A DNA stretch of 64,000 bases from Phycisphaerales bacterium (GCA_023135165.1 JAGLTS010000024.1:62001-126000); one strand, 5' to 3'; numbered from the stretch's first letter, positions 43,571 through 53,816 are shown. Made by a program: numbers and translations. Notes: generated by a model from the sequence alone, not told the origin.

Positions 43571-44512
43571 TCACCCGAGTTCCAGCTCGCGGAGGCTCAG
43601 GCCGACGATGCCGAGCTTCTCCTTGATCTCCAGCAGGCTCGTTTGGCCGAAGTTCTTGACGCCCATCAGTTCCGCTTCGGTGCATGACGCCAGATCACCG
43701 TAGGTGCGGATGGTCAGCATCGAGAGGGCTTTGCGGGCACGGACGGAAAGCTCCATCTCGGCGACGGACTTGTTGAGCATGCCTTCCTTGCCCGTCCCCT
43801 TGAACTTCTCGAAGACTTCGCGACGGATCTGACGGTGCTGCTCTTCCAGCCCTTGCCCGAGGTGCAGCGCCTTGGCGGAGAGCATCTGCTTGATCTCGGT
43901 CAGGCTCGTCTCGCCGAAGTTCTTGTAGCCGAGCAACTCCGCCTCGGTGATCCGCAACAGGTCGCCGAGCGTGCGGATGTTCATCTTCTTGAGGCAGTTG
44001 CGTGCCCGGACGGAAAGCTCGAAATCCGTGACCGGCGTATCGAGCAGCGCGTTGTGCTTGAGGAGGTTGCGCTCCTGCTCCTCATCATAGAACATGTGCT
44101 CGGAAGCGGTGATGTCGCGCCAGTACAGGCGAGCTCGCTCGTGCAGCGGGTTGGTGTCAAGGACCTGCCGGACACATTTCTCCGCGAGTCCAAACTCACC
44201 GCGGTCCTCATACATGACCGCGAGGTTGAGCAGGGCGTTGACCGGTGCGGGCGAGGAGAGACAGCACTTCTCGTAGAGGCTGATCGCTTCATCCTCTTCG
44301 CCGACGAGGTTCAGGCAATACGCGAGCCGGAACAGGTACTGGGCGTTGTCCGGATCGGCGTTGGCAGCTTTGCGGTAGTGCGTGATCGCCTCTTCCCGCT
44401 CGTAGCGTTCCTCCGCCTCTTTCCCTGCTTCGTGGTGGGCCTTGGCATCCTCCGGGTCGCGGATGCTCGTCTCACTTGTTCCGATCAGGACGTCCATCGG
44501 GTTCTGCGACAT
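43571..44512 (-). CDS. TPR protein with two RNA polymerase alpha-CTD-like domains
   Basis: A 313-residue protein with no RNA polymerase alpha N-terminal domain. Residues ~20-140 are TPR repeats (EAITHYRKAANADPDNAQYL and following). Residues 156-219 and 245-313 each resemble RpoA-CTD: FELSVRARNCLKKMNIRTLG with NFGETSLTEIK, and MELSVRARKALSMLTIRTYG with NFGQTSLLEIK. In E. coli numbering, CTD1 keeps Arg265, Asn268, Cys269, Gly296 and Ser299 but has Thr at Lys298. CTD2 keeps Arg265, Gly296 and Ser299 but has Lys and Ala at 268 and 269. DNA-minor-groove or regulator binding is plausible. The gene stands alone, convergent to the vWA gene. Confidence 0.9.
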   Translation of the reverse strand: MSQNPMDVLIGTSETSIRDPEDAKAHHEAGKEAEERYEREEAITHYRKAANADPDNAQYLFRLAYCLNLVGEEDEAISLYEKCCLSSPAPVNALLNLAVMYEDRGEFGLAEKCVRQVLDTNPLHERARLYWRDITASEHMFYDEEQERNLLKHNALLDTPVTDFELSVRARNCLKKMNIRTLGDLLRITEAELLGYKNFGETSLTEIKQMLSAKALHLGQGLEEQHRQIRREVFEKFKGTGKEGMLNKSVAEMELSVRARKALSMLTIRTYGDLASCTEAELMGVKNFGQTSLLEIKEKLGIVGLSLRELELG

Positions 44513-44690
44513 GCGTTAGCTCCAAGCGCGTACCTGCGGCTGCTCCTGGCCTGTGCCAAGCGTGAATGGGGTATCGTAGGAGAATCGAGGGCGGCAAACA
44601 AACGCCCAGCCGTGATCGGAAGGTATGGGTTGGTCAGGAGAACCCGGAGCGGCACGTATCGGGCCGGATTCGCGAGGTGGGCTGCCCTGC

Positions 44691-46151
44691 TCAGTCGCTG
44701 CCCGCCGGAACCGTCTCGACGCCCAGCTCCTCGGGCGCCTCGGCGCCATCCAGGCCGATTGACGGCCGGGGCGGCTCATCCCTGAGCAGCTTCATGCCCC
44801 GCCAAGGCCCGGCGAGGAAGCGCCAGAGCAGAAGCAGGCTGAGCACGATGATGTACACCGCCGCCCCCATCCACGGGCCGAGCGACTCAAACTGTGGGAA
44901 GTACGCGATCATCACGATCCCCAGGCCGACGATGCACACCCAGCTTGTCACAGCCGCCGCGATCCCAGGCCAGACGGTGTCGCCCGCCCCGCGCAGTGCA
45001 CCGGACATCGTGATGCCGACCGCATCAAAGACCTGGAACACGGCTGCACAAATCAACAATCCGCTGCCGATCCGAAGCATCTCAGCCGCATCGGCGGGAT
45101 CTGCATCGCTGTCGATGAACAGGCTGATCATCTGGTGGCGCAGGATCACGAACAGCGCGGCGCAGAATCCCATGTAGACGACGGTGACTCGCACGCCCAA
45201 CCAGGCGCGGGCTTCAGCCGTCTTCGGATCACCGGCGCCGAGGTACTTACCGACGATGGCGGTCAATGCGAACGAGATGCCGACGGCGGGCATGAAGGAG
45301 AGGTGCATGTAGCGCAGGGCGACCCACCCCATCGCGTTGTGCAGTTCGCCGAACATCCCGACGAGCCATGTCATGAAGATCATCCAGCAGAGCATCTCGT
45401 TGCCGAACTGGAGCGATGCGGGCCAACCGATCTTGAAGACGTCACGGATGGCCCGCCAATCAGGGCGCCATGCGGCGCGTGTGCCGAGTTCACGGTTCAT
45501 CCGCGGTCCAAGAAAGACAGCCAGCGGGATGGCCAGTTCGACCGCCGTGCCGACGACGGTGCCGATCGCCGCGCCAGGCAGGCCGAGCTTGGGGAACCCG
45601 AGTGCGCCGAAGATCAGGATGTAGTTGACGAAGACGTTGATGCCGTTGCCCGTCACGGTGGCGAGCAGGACGACCTTCGGCCGATGCAACCCGTAGAAAA
45701 AGTGGCTGACGCCGCGTGCGCCGAGTGTGAAGACCGCCCCGCCGAGCAGGATCGAGCCGTATGCCGTCTCCATCTCGAGCAGTTCGCCCTGATGACCCAT
45801 GAGGCGGTACGCATAGGGCAGGATGAGCATGTACGGCATCAGCACGAGCGCGGCGGCGACGGACATCCATAGCCCCGCCCAGCCGTACTTGGGCGCTTCG
45901 CGCAGCCGCTTGGCGCCGAGATGCTGACTGACGTAGGTGTTGATGACGCCGAGCAGCCCCATGACGATGGACATCGGGACGAACGCGACCATGCCGCCGT
46001 TGCCTTGCGCCGCGATTTCCGTCGGGCCGAGCTTGGACACCATGTAGGCATCGACCATGTGCATCACGGTGTAGCTGGTCATACCCAGCACGATGGGCGC
46101 AGCGATGACGAACAGTTCCATCATTGGGGAACGCGCGCTGGGCTCGGTCAA
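44691..46151 (-). CDS. MATE-family efflux transporter
   Basis: A 486-residue multidrug/toxin extrusion transporter with twelve predicted TM helices. Typical elements are PIVLGMTSYTVMHMVDAYMV in TM1, QGNGGMVAFVPMSIVMGLLG in TM2, and a second half that begins IGWPASLQFGNEMLCW. It exchanges cationic compounds for H+ or Na+. TTG at 46151, 8 nt after AGGAT, is preferred; ATG at 46124 or 46121 are alternatives. The C-terminal ~30 residues are polar and outside the fold. It is divergent from galK. Confidence 0.93.
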   Translation of the reverse strand: MTEPSARSPMMELFVIAAPIVLGMTSYTVMHMVDAYMVSKLGPTEIAAQGNGGMVAFVPMSIVMGLLGVINTYVSQHLGAKRLREAPKYGWAGLWMSVAAALVLMPYMLILPYAYRLMGHQGELLEMETAYGSILLGGAVFTLGARGVSHFFYGLHRPKVVLLATVTGNGINVFVNYILIFGALGFPKLGLPGAAIGTVVGTAVELAIPLAVFLGPRMNRELGTRAAWRPDWRAIRDVFKIGWPASLQFGNEMLCWMIFMTWLVGMFGELHNAMGWVALRYMHLSFMPAVGISFALTAIVGKYLGAGDPKTAEARAWLGVRVTVVYMGFCAALFVILRHQMISLFIDSDADPADAAEMLRIGSGLLICAAVFQVFDAVGITMSGALRGAGDTVWPGIAAAVTSWVCIVGLGIVMIAYFPQFESLGPWMGAAVYIIVLSLLLLWRFLAGPWRGMKLLRDEPPRPSIGLDGAEAPEELGVETVPAGSD

Positions 46152-46327
46152 CTTCGCATCCTGTAGCGTTGAGATCGTCGCCTCCCGTCTCTTTCACCCG
46201 CGCCGCAGTGGTCCGCGCGCGGCAATCAGCCATCATACCGCCCCTCGCACAGTGGGAATCCGAACAGTCCCGCCGGGGCGCGTTGACCGCTTTACGCATA
46301 CGTGCCCCACTGCTACCGTCAGCACCC

Positions 46328-47497
46328 ATGCCGGTTCCCACGCTTGATGCGCTGTTGACACGCGCCAAAGAGCACTTCGCCGTCTCCTTCGACAAGCAAC
46401 CCACCGTGCTCGCCGCAGCGCCGGGGCGCGTCAACCTCATCGGTGAACACACCGACTACAACCTCGGCTGGTCGCTGCCGATCGCGATCGACCGTCACAC
46501 CGTCATCGCCGCAGCCCCGACCGATGAGCCGACTTCGACGCTCATCGCGATGGATGTCGGCGAGTCCGTCAGCGTCGATCTCACGAAACCGACGCACCGT
46601 GATGCGCCAGCCTGGGCCAACTACTTGCTGGGCGTGGCCAAGAAGATGATGCCCGACGATGGCGTGAACACCCTCGCCGTGATGACATCATCGGTGCCGA
46701 TCGGCGCGGGCCTGTCCTCATCCGCAGCGCTCGAAGTCGCCTTCGCCACCGCGCTGCTGGGGCTGACCGGCGAGGCGATGGAACGCATCGAGCTAGCCAG
46801 ACGATGCCAACGCGCGGAGAACGACTTCGTCGGCGTGCCATGCGGCCTGATGGATCAGCTCGTCTCGTCCTGTGCGCGGGAAGGATGTGCGGCGCTCATC
46901 GACTTCCAGACCGGTGACGTCACGCACATCCCGCTCCCCGACCCGGACACGCTCGCCATTCTCGTTGCCGATACGGGCGTCAAGCATGACCTGGCGCAAT
47001 CCGCCTATGCGGATCGCAGGCGGGAGTGTGAGCAGGCAGCCCAGGCGCTTGGTGTTGATTCACTGCGCAAGGCGACTGTCAGCGACCTGCTCTCGCATAA
47101 GAACTCGCTTGATCCGATCCTCTTCAGCCGCGCCTGGCACGTCATCGGCGAGAACGCCCGCGTGGATATGGCGGTCGATGCCCTCAAGGCAGGCGATTTG
47201 CCCGCCTTCGGCCGACTGATGCACCAGTCACACGCGAGTCTGCGCGATCAGTACGAGGTCAGTTGCCCGGAACTGGACACACTCGTCGAATTGGCGGAGC
47301 ACTTCACGGGTCACGTCTACGGCTCGCGTCTCACCGGCGCAGGCTTCGGCGGATGCACCGTCACGTTGTGCCCGCCGGACATCGCCGGTGAACTCACCAA
47401 CTATCTCCAAGACGGCTACCGCGAGCGTCACGGAAGCACACCCACGGTTCACCACGTCACGCCTGGCTGCGGCGCGATGTTGATCGAGCCTGAGTAG
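46328..47497 (+). CDS. galK: Galactokinase
   Basis: A 389-residue GHMP kinase that phosphorylates galactose at C1 (Leloir pathway). Signatures are GRVNLIGEHTDYNLGWSLP near residue 35 (galactose-binding), the ATP loop PIGAGLSSSAALEVAFA near 128, and GAGFGGCTVTLCP near the C-terminus. The catalytic Asp lies in FVGVPCGLMDQLVS. No galT or galE is adjacent, so it may belong to a scattered pathway. The start ATG 46328 fits the family. Confidence 0.95.
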   Translation: MPVPTLDALLTRAKEHFAVSFDKQPTVLAAAPGRVNLIGEHTDYNLGWSLPIAIDRHTVIAAAPTDEPTSTLIAMDVGESVSVDLTKPTHRDAPAWANYLLGVAKKMMPDDGVNTLAVMTSSVPIGAGLSSSAALEVAFATALLGLTGEAMERIELARRCQRAENDFVGVPCGLMDQLVSSCAREGCAALIDFQTGDVTHIPLPDPDTLAILVADTGVKHDLAQSAYADRRRECEQAAQALGVDSLRKATVSDLLSHKNSLDPILFSRAWHVIGENARVDMAVDALKAGDLPAFGRLMHQSHASLRDQYEVSCPELDTLVELAEHFTGHVYGSRLTGAGFGGCTVTLCPPDIAGELTNYLQDGYRERHGSTPTVHHVTPGCGAMLIEPE

Positions 47498-47513
47498 TCG
47501 GCTGCGAGCCGCA

Positions 47514-48299
47514 TCACACTGCCGGGTCGCCGGGGCGGGGCTTCTTGGGCTGCATGATTCTGCGGGGCGTCGCGCCGATTCGCGTCCCCTCGCCGGTGGG
47601 TTCGCCTTCAGCACCAGCGATGCGGGCGGGGAAACGGGCGGGCCACTCACATCGGCCCTGGACCGCGTCATGCACGATCTTCACGATGTCATCCACATCA
47701 TCCGTGATGTGAAAAAGCTCCAGATCGTCCGCGTCGATCGTCTTGAACCGATCACACATCGCCTGTTTCATCCAGTCCACAAGCCCGCCCCAGAACTCGG
47801 TGCCGACGCAGATGACGGGGAATGGGTCGATCTTGAGCGTCTGGATGAGCGTGAGCGACTCGAAGAACTCATCCATCGTGCCGAAGCCGCCGGGGAAGAT
47901 GACGAGCGCCCGGGCATACTTCACGAGCATGACTTTCCTGCAGAAGAAGTAGTGGAAGTGAAGCTCAAGCGATTGGTAGTCATTTGGCGCCTGCTCGTGG
48001 GGCAGGGAGATGTTCAGGCCGACCGAGACCCCGTCCGCCTCGCTCGCTCCGCGATTGGCAGCCTCCATGATGCCGGGTCCGCCGCCCGTGATGACGGCAT
48101 AACCTCGCTGAGCGATCTTGCTGGCCGTCGTCCGAGCCAGTTCGTAGTGCTCATGCCTCTCCGGCGTGCGGGATGATCCGAAGATCGTGACGGCAGGCGG
48201 AAGCGTGCTCATGACCTCGAACCCCTCCACGAGTTCGCTCATGATCCGCAGTACCCGCCAACTTTCCAAGCTCATGGCCTGCATATCCGCATCGTCCAT
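47514..48299 (-). CDS. LOG-family protein (TIGR00730), long form
   Basis: A 261-residue protein. AGGAGG lies 7 nt before ATG 48299. Motifs are VTIFGSSRTPERHEHYELA, AVITGGGPGIMEAANRGA (nucleotide-binding), CRKVMLVKYARALVIFPGGF and GTMDEFFESLTLIQT (the PGGxGTxxE signature). The C-terminal ~45 residues are basic and Pro-rich and extend past the fold. It shares only family-level motifs with the shorter LOG protein at 22.4 kb, so the two are distant paralogues. The gene is convergent to galK with a 16-bp gap. Confidence 0.93.
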   Translation of the reverse strand: MDDADMQAMSLESWRVLRIMSELVEGFEVMSTLPPAVTIFGSSRTPERHEHYELARTTASKIAQRGYAVITGGGPGIMEAANRGASEADGVSVGLNISLPHEQAPNDYQSLELHFHYFFCRKVMLVKYARALVIFPGGFGTMDEFFESLTLIQTLKIDPFPVICVGTEFWGGLVDWMKQAMCDRFKTIDADDLELFHITDDVDDIVKIVHDAVQGRCEWPARFPARIAGAEGEPTGEGTRIGATPRRIMQPKKPRPGDPAV

Positions 48300-48467
48300 G
48301 GGTGTGCCTCCTCTCGCGGTGCATGTCCAGGCCTGAGAAAACGGCACCACTCGCCGTTTCAGCCATCCTGGCTGGCGACACCGCGTTGCCGCGCAACTTG
48401 TTGAATCACAAGGAGTTGCGTCGCGCAAATTGCATCGCCCGCTCGGACATGGTACGGTAGCTGGACT

Positions 48468-49901
48468 ATGAGCGAAACCTCCTCCAAACCGCGCTCTCGC
48501 AAACGCAGCCCCGCCAAGACCGGCCCGGCCTCCAAGAAGCCAGCGGCGCCACGGCTCCGAACCTATGCCTCCGCCGTCCGCTATCTCTTCAACCACGTGA
48601 ACCACGAACGCATGCGGATGATCCGCCTGAACACGCGCATGTTCAAGCTCGAACGGATGAAGGCCCTCTGCGAAGCCTTGGGTGACCCGCAGGACTCGAT
48701 CCGAGCCGTTCACATCGTCGGCACAAAAGGCAAGGGATCGACCGTCGCGATGCTCACCTCCTCGCTGAAGGCGTGCGGTTACGTCGTCGGTTCATACACC
48801 AGCCCGCACCTCGTGGACCTGCGCGAGCGCATCTGCATCAACGATGCCTGGATCCCACAGAGCGAGTTCACGCAACTCATGAACCGCGTCGGGGCGGCGG
48901 CTGAGTCGGTCAAGGACGAGATCGAGGCTCCGAGCTTCTTTGAGTTGATGACGGGCATCGCGTTCTGCTATTTCGCTGATCAGGCGGTGGACATCGCGGT
49001 GATCGAGGCGGGCCTGGGCGGAAGACTGGACTGCACCAGCGTCATCACACCGATCGTGACCGCCGTCACGGCCATCAGTCATGACCACACGCACATTCTC
49101 GGTGACACGATCGAGAAGATCGCAAGAGAGAAGGCCGGGGCCTTCAAGCCCGGCGTGCCCGTCGTCTCCGTGCGTCAGCCGGTCGAGGCTGAAGAAGTCT
49201 TCAGAGAGGTCGCGGAGGAGATCGGCACGACGTTTGAGATCTGCGGCAAGGACATCGATTTCTCCTCGCGTTTCGAAACCACCGCGGACATCGGCCCGCA
49301 CACACGGGTATGCGTAACGACGGAAACATCCAAATTCGAGCACCTCGCCTGCCCGCTTCCCGGTGAGCACCAGTCGCTCAACTGCGGCCTCGCGCTCGCC
49401 CTGCTGGACAAGCTTCGGACCAGAGGTCTGCACATGGAGGACAACGATGTCATCCACGGCCTGGAGGAAACGAAGCTGGCCGGCCGAATGGACATCGTGT
49501 GGAAGGACCCACAGATCCTCGTGGATGGCGCACACAACACCGCCTCGGTCACGGCGCTGATCCGAGCCATGGGAGCTTATGTCCCGTATGACTCGCTCAT
49601 CATGATCTTCGGATGCGCCGAAGACAAAGATGTCGATGACATGCTCAAAGCGATCTCATTGGGCGCCGACAAGATCATCTTCGTCCGCGCCAAGAGCAAC
49701 CCGCGGTCAATGTACGCTGAAGATCTCCAGCGTCGATTCGCCGAGCAGAGCGGCAAGATGACGCAGGTGGCGGATTCGATTCACGAAGCGCTCACGCTCG
49801 CAACTCGTGCGGCGAGCCGAGAGGATCTGATCTGCGTGACCGGATCGTTCTACCTGGTGGGCGAAGTCAAGAAGCACCTGAGCCAATCCTCCGCCCGCTG
49901 A
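48468..49901 (+). CDS. folC: Folylpolyglutamate synthase / dihydrofolate synthase
   Basis: A 477-residue Mur-ligase-type enzyme that adds glutamate to dihydropteroate or folates. The P-loop VGTKGKGSTVAMLTSSLKAC lies near residue 84, with SYTSPHLVDLRERI (FolC signature), EAGLGGRLDCTSVI, ISHDHTHILGDTIEKIAREK and VDGAHNTASVTALI. The first ~30 residues are basic and outside the enzyme. No other folate gene is nearby. The downstream region carries the leuS leader. Confidence 0.94.
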   Translation: MSETSSKPRSRKRSPAKTGPASKKPAAPRLRTYASAVRYLFNHVNHERMRMIRLNTRMFKLERMKALCEALGDPQDSIRAVHIVGTKGKGSTVAMLTSSLKACGYVVGSYTSPHLVDLRERICINDAWIPQSEFTQLMNRVGAAAESVKDEIEAPSFFELMTGIAFCYFADQAVDIAVIEAGLGGRLDCTSVITPIVTAVTAISHDHTHILGDTIEKIAREKAGAFKPGVPVVSVRQPVEAEEVFREVAEEIGTTFEICGKDIDFSSRFETTADIGPHTRVCVTTETSKFEHLACPLPGEHQSLNCGLALALLDKLRTRGLHMEDNDVIHGLEETKLAGRMDIVWKDPQILVDGAHNTASVTALIRAMGAYVPYDSLIMIFGCAEDKDVDDMLKAISLGADKIIFVRAKSNPRSMYAEDLQRRFAEQSGKMTQVADSIHEALTLATRAASREDLICVTGSFYLVGEVKKHLSQSSAR

Positions 49902-49945
49902 GTCGGGTGCCACTGCGGGAGCCTTGTCCGGGACCGGGCTGGAGC

Positions 49946-49974
49946 TTGCTCACCTTCCAGCCGATGACTAGGAT
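49946..49974 (+). promoter_or_regulatory. Putative leuS promoter
   Basis: TTGCTC (49946-49951) and TAGGAT (49969-49974) are separated by exactly 17 bp, a good sigma-70 arrangement. Transcription would start near 49981, leaving a leader of about 170 nt before the leuS ATG. Confidence 0.5.
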
Positions 49975-50075
49975 ACGCGCGATGATGTATGAGATGATGG
50001 CCAACTAGCGCTCGCCGCTGCTTCAGCTTACGATCGAAGCGATGTAGCGCTGCGCGGCCCCAGTGTGACCCCAAC

Positions 50076-50100
50076 AAAGCCTCGCAGTGCGGGGCTTTTT
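50076..50100 (+). terminator. Rho-independent terminator within the leuS leader
   Basis: AAAGCCTCGC and GCGGGGCTTT pair (two G-U) around an AGT loop, followed by TT and a total run of five T. It ends 49 bp before the leuS start and lies downstream of the predicted promoter at 49946-49974. It may end folC transcription, act as an attenuator for leuS, or end a small RNA. Confidence 0.8.
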
Positions 50101-50149
50101 ACGTGTTTCGCCCGAGTCCCTGACCCACGACCGAGAGGCGGCAAGGACC

Positions 50150-53100
50150 ATGACTGACCAGACTTCCACGAGCAGAACCCAACCGACAGCCCCCACGCCG
50201 CATCGGTACACAGCCGAACTCGCCGGTCGAATCGAAGCGAGGTGGCAGGACCACTGGGAACAGCACCGGACGTTCCACACGCCCAACCCCGGCGATAAGG
50301 GCTTCGATTCAGCCAAACCCAAGAAGTTCATCCTTGACATGTTCCCCTACCCGTCAGGGGCCGGGCTGCACGTCGGGCATCCGCTTGGGTACATCGCCAC
50401 CGATATTTACGCGCGCTACCTCCGCATGACGGGATGGAACGTGCTCCACACGATGGGATACGACGCATTTGGGCTGCCCGCTGAGCAATACGCGGTCCAG
50501 ACCGGGCAGCATCCCCGCATCACGACAGAGAGCAACATCGCCACGATGCGCGTGCAAATGCGACGGCTCGGCCTGGCGCACGACCCGCACCGCAGCTTCG
50601 CCACCACGGATGTGGACTACTACCGCTGGACACAGTGGATCTTCCTCCAGATCTTCAACGCTTGGTATGACACGGATCGCGATAAGGCCCGACCGATCCG
50701 CGAACTGATCGACGATCTCGAGTCCGGCGATCATTCCCCAGCCCATGCCCAGTTCAACCCTGCTGGAACACCTTGGGCGGATCTGCCTGAACCAGTGCGT
50801 GCCGACATCGTGGACAGCTATCGCCTCGCACAAGTCGCCGAGATGCCCGTCAACTGGTGCCCCGGCCTGGGAACCGTCCTGGCCAACGAAGAGGTCACGG
50901 CGGAGGGCAGAAGCGAGCGAGGCAACTTCCCCGTCCACAAGCGGCTGCTGCGGCAGTGGGTGATGCGCATCACCACCTACTGCGAACGGCTGCTCCGTGA
51001 CATGGACGACCTGGACTGGCCCGAACCGATCAAGATCATGCAGCGCAACTGGATCGGCCGAAGCGAAGGCGCTGAGGTGGACTTCCTCGCGCTCTCTTCC
51101 CTGGATGATGATCCATCGCGGTGGTTCGCAGTTCGCAAGAAGGCAGGGTGGACGCCTGACGCGCCGCCTGAGGATATGGCGATCCGCGTCTTCACGACTC
51201 GGCCGGACACGCTCTACGGCGCGACGTACATGGTCTTCGCGCCGGAGCACCCGCTTGTCGATCGTCTCGTCGCCGACGCCTGGCCTGACGGGACAAATCC
51301 GAGGTGGAAAGGCTCATTCCCCGATCGGCCCACGCGCGATCCCTCGCCTCGCGAGCTTGTCGCCGCCTACCGGCGCTACGCCGCCGCCAAGACCGACGTC
51401 GAGCGCCAGGAGGAAAGCAACGAGAAGACGGGCGTCTTCATCGGCGCGTTCGCCGTCAACCCCGTTAATCACGAGCGCATCCCGATCTTCATCGCCGACT
51501 ACGTGCTGATGGGATACGGCACGGGCGCGATCATGGCGGTGCCTGCACATGATGAAAGGGACTTCCAGTTTGCCACACAGTTCGACCTGCCGATCATTCC
51601 CGTCGTCATGCCCGACGCGATGTGGCTTGAGGCGAACGTCGCGCCCGCCGTCCGCACGGACGACGGCTTGGTCGATCTCTCGAATCTCACCGTCTTGGAG
51701 AGCATCTACCGCTACAGCGCCGAACACACGCACGAGCACGGCGGGCTGTACGAACTGAACGAGGCCTTCAGCGAGCACGGCAGCGCGATCAACTCGCCGG
51801 TGATCGACGGGCTGCGCACCGATGAAGCCGGTCAGGTGATGACGACCTACCTTCAACAGCAGGGCCTCGGCACGGGCGCGGTGAACTACCGCCTGCGCGA
51901 TTGGCTCTTCAGCCGGCAACGCTACTGGGGCGAGCCGTTCCCCATCGTCTACGACGACACAGGCAGGCCCATCGCACTTGACGAGTCGGACCTGCCCGTC
52001 GAACTGCCCGAACTCGATGATTACACGCCTCGGACAAGTGACGATCCCGATGCGCCGGTGACCACGCCGCTCGGCCGGGCTGAGGAATGGACACACGTCG
52101 TAATCGACGGGAAGACGTATACGCGCGAGTTGAGCACGATGCCCAACTGGGCCGGCTCGTGCTGGTATTACCTGCGCTATCTGGACCCTGACAACAACGA
52201 CCGGCTCGTCGGACGCAAGGCGGAGCGCTACTGGATGCTCACGCCGAGCAAGTCGGGTGAGATGCCCACGTCATACGATCCGCAGACGTGCAAGCTCGGC
52301 GGCGTCGATCTCTACGTCGGCGGCGTCGAACACGCTGTTCTGCACCTGCTCTACGCACGGTTCTGGCACAAGGTCCTCTACGACCTGGGCCACGTCTCCA
52401 CGCCCGAGCCGTTCCAGTGTCTCTTCAACCAGGGATACGTCCAGGCGCATGCATACACCGACGAACGCGGCATGTACGTCGAGGCGAGCGAAGTCGAGGA
52501 GCGCGACGGCCAATTCTTCCATCATGGCAAGCCCGTCACGCAGGAATATGGGAAGATGGGCAAAAGCCTCAAGAACGTGGCCACGCCCGATGACATCTTC
52601 CACGAATACGGCGCCGACACGCTCCGCCTGTACGAAATGTACATGGGACCACTCGAAGCATCCAAACCCTGGAGCACGCGCGACATCATCGGCGTGCATC
52701 GCTTCCTGCAGCGCGTCTGGCGCACCATCGTCAACGAGGAAACCGGCGAGGTGAACATCACCGACGAACCGGCAAGCGACGCCTTGCGCCGCGCGGTGCA
52801 CAAGACCATCGCCGGCGTCCACGATGACATGGAAGCGCTTGGCTTCAACACCGCCATCGCCAAGATGATCGAGCTGAACAACAAGCTGACCGCGCTTGAC
52901 CGCACGCCGCGCGAGGCAGCCGAGGCGATGGTCACAATGCTCGCACCGTTCGCCCCGCACATCGCGGAAGAACTATGGGCCAAGCTCGGGCACGATTCAT
53001 CCATTACGCACGAGCCGTTCCCGGTCGCTGAGGCGGCGCTGCTCGTCGAGGATCAGATCGAGATCCCGGTGATGGTGAAGGGGAAAGTTCGCGCCAAGCT

Positions 53101-53239
53101 CCAGGTCGCGCCGGGCACCGACGCAGCCGAACTGGAGGAGGCAGCGATGTCGCACCCGCGCATCTGTGAATTCCTCGAAGGAAAGACCGTGAGAAAGGTC
53201 GTCGCCGTGCCCGACAAGATGGTCAACATCGTCGTGTAG
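50150..53239 (+). CDS. leuS: Leucyl-tRNA synthetase
   Basis: A 1029-residue class I synthetase, longer than E. coli LeuRS (860). The HIGH motif is [16 protein letters not shown]. The CP1 editing domain is present ([16 protein letters not shown] and [15 protein letters not shown], with the editing Asp). The KMSKS loop reads [15 protein letters not shown], the KMGKS variant. Extra length lies partly in an insertion after the HIGH region (about residues 180-240) and in the editing region. AAGGA precedes ATG 50150. The C-terminal domain ends in a typical [20 protein letters not shown] strand. The DUF2007 gene starts 19 bp on. Confidence 0.96.
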   Translation: MTDQTSTSRTQPTAPTPHRYTAELAGRIEARWQDHWEQHRTFHTPNPGDKGFDSAKPKKFILDMFPYPSGAGLHVGHPLGYIATDIYARYLRMTGWNVLHTMGYDAFGLPAEQYAVQTGQHPRITTESNIATMRVQMRRLGLAHDPHRSFATTDVDYYRWTQWIFLQIFNAWYDTDRDKARPIRELIDDLESGDHSPAHAQFNPAGTPWADLPEPVRADIVDSYRLAQVAEMPVNWCPGLGTVLANEEVTAEGRSERGNFPVHKRLLRQWVMRITTYCERLLRDMDDLDWPEPIKIMQRNWIGRSEGAEVDFLALSSLDDDPSRWFAVRKKAGWTPDAPPEDMAIRVFTTRPDTLYGATYMVFAPEHPLVDRLVADAWPDGTNPRWKGSFPDRPTRDPSPRELVAAYRRYAAAKTDVERQEESNEKTGVFIGAFAVNPVNHERIPIFIADYVLMGYGTGAIMAVPAHDERDFQFATQFDLPIIPVVMPDAMWLEANVAPAVRTDDGLVDLSNLTVLESIYRYSAEHTHEHGGLYELNEAFSEHGSAINSPVIDGLRTDEAGQVMTTYLQQQGLGTGAVNYRLRDWLFSRQRYWGEPFPIVYDDTGRPIALDESDLPVELPELDDYTPRTSDDPDAPVTTPLGRAEEWTHVVIDGKTYTRELSTMPNWAGSCWYYLRYLDPDNNDRLVGRKAERYWMLTPSKSGEMPTSYDPQTCKLGGVDLYVGGVEHAVLHLLYARFWHKVLYDLGHVSTPEPFQCLFNQGYVQAHAYTDERGMYVEASEVEERDGQFFHHGKPVTQEYGKMGKSLKNVATPDDIFHEYGADTLRLYEMYMGPLEASKPWSTRDIIGVHRFLQRVWRTIVNEETGEVNITDEPASDALRRAVHKTIAGVHDDMEALGFNTAIAKMIELNNKLTALDRTPREAAEAMVTMLAPFAPHIAEELWAKLGHDSSITHEPFPVAEAALLVEDQIEIPVMVKGKVRAKLQVAPGTDAAELEEAAMSHPRICEFLEGKTVRKVVAVPDKMVNIVV

Positions 53240-53258
53240 CCGTCGAGGAGCATCGCGG

Positions 53259-53660
53259 ATGAAGAAGCTGACGGTGATGCTGGAATCTCCCCTGGTGGAT
53301 GCGCTGATGAGCCGGCTCGAGGAACAATCGATCAAGGCGACAGTCACAACCGGCCATAACGTGGCACAGCTCTACGGCGGCGGACCTCGCAACGCGACCA
53401 TCTGGATCGAGAATGACGATGATCTGGCGAAGGCGAACGACATTCTTCGCTCATTGCAGCAAGACACAACGCACTCTGCGTGCCCGCGATGCGGCTACGA
53501 CCTCTGCGGACACGCCGGCCCAACGCAATGCCCGGAATGCGGCACGGAGTTGACAGCGTCGATACCCGACGTCACTTGTCCGCATTGCGGCGAGCAGGTG
53601 CCGGGCAACTTCGAGATCTGCTGGAGTTGCGGGCAGGCGATCACGGGTGGGAACACGTAG
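53259..53660 (+). CDS. DUF2007-type protein with zinc-ribbon modules
   Basis: A 133-residue protein. The N-terminal ~70 residues (MLESPLVDALMSRLEEQSIK, then ATIWIENDDDLAKANDIL) match the DUF2007 signal-transducing-type fold. The C-terminal half has three Cys pairs: CPRCGYDLCG with CPECG, then CPHCG, with CWSCG at the end, forming at least two zinc-ribbon-like modules. It might bind metal or a protein partner. The gap to leuS is 19 bp, so it is probably co-transcribed. The function is unknown. Confidence 0.82.
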   Translation: MKKLTVMLESPLVDALMSRLEEQSIKATVTTGHNVAQLYGGGPRNATIWIENDDDLAKANDILRSLQQDTTHSACPRCGYDLCGHAGPTQCPECGTELTASIPDVTCPHCGEQVPGNFEICWSCGQAITGGNT

Positions 53661-53816
53661 TCGATCGTGTGGGCGCCCTCATGGCAGCGGAGTGAGCTGA
53701 ATCGAGGAACCCCGATATGTCATGCAATCGTCGCGGGGGTTGTACGTGGTACTACGGTGGGGTGATGATGGTCGACATGCCGCCTGACTCGGGTGGCGAA
53801 ACAGGAGACTCGCCCG

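Noticed and set aside
50023-50340. Minus-strand frame with [12 protein letters not shown], resembling a recombinase C-terminus
   Set aside because: Only a few residues match, it lies mostly antisense to leuS, and no catalytic residues are present.
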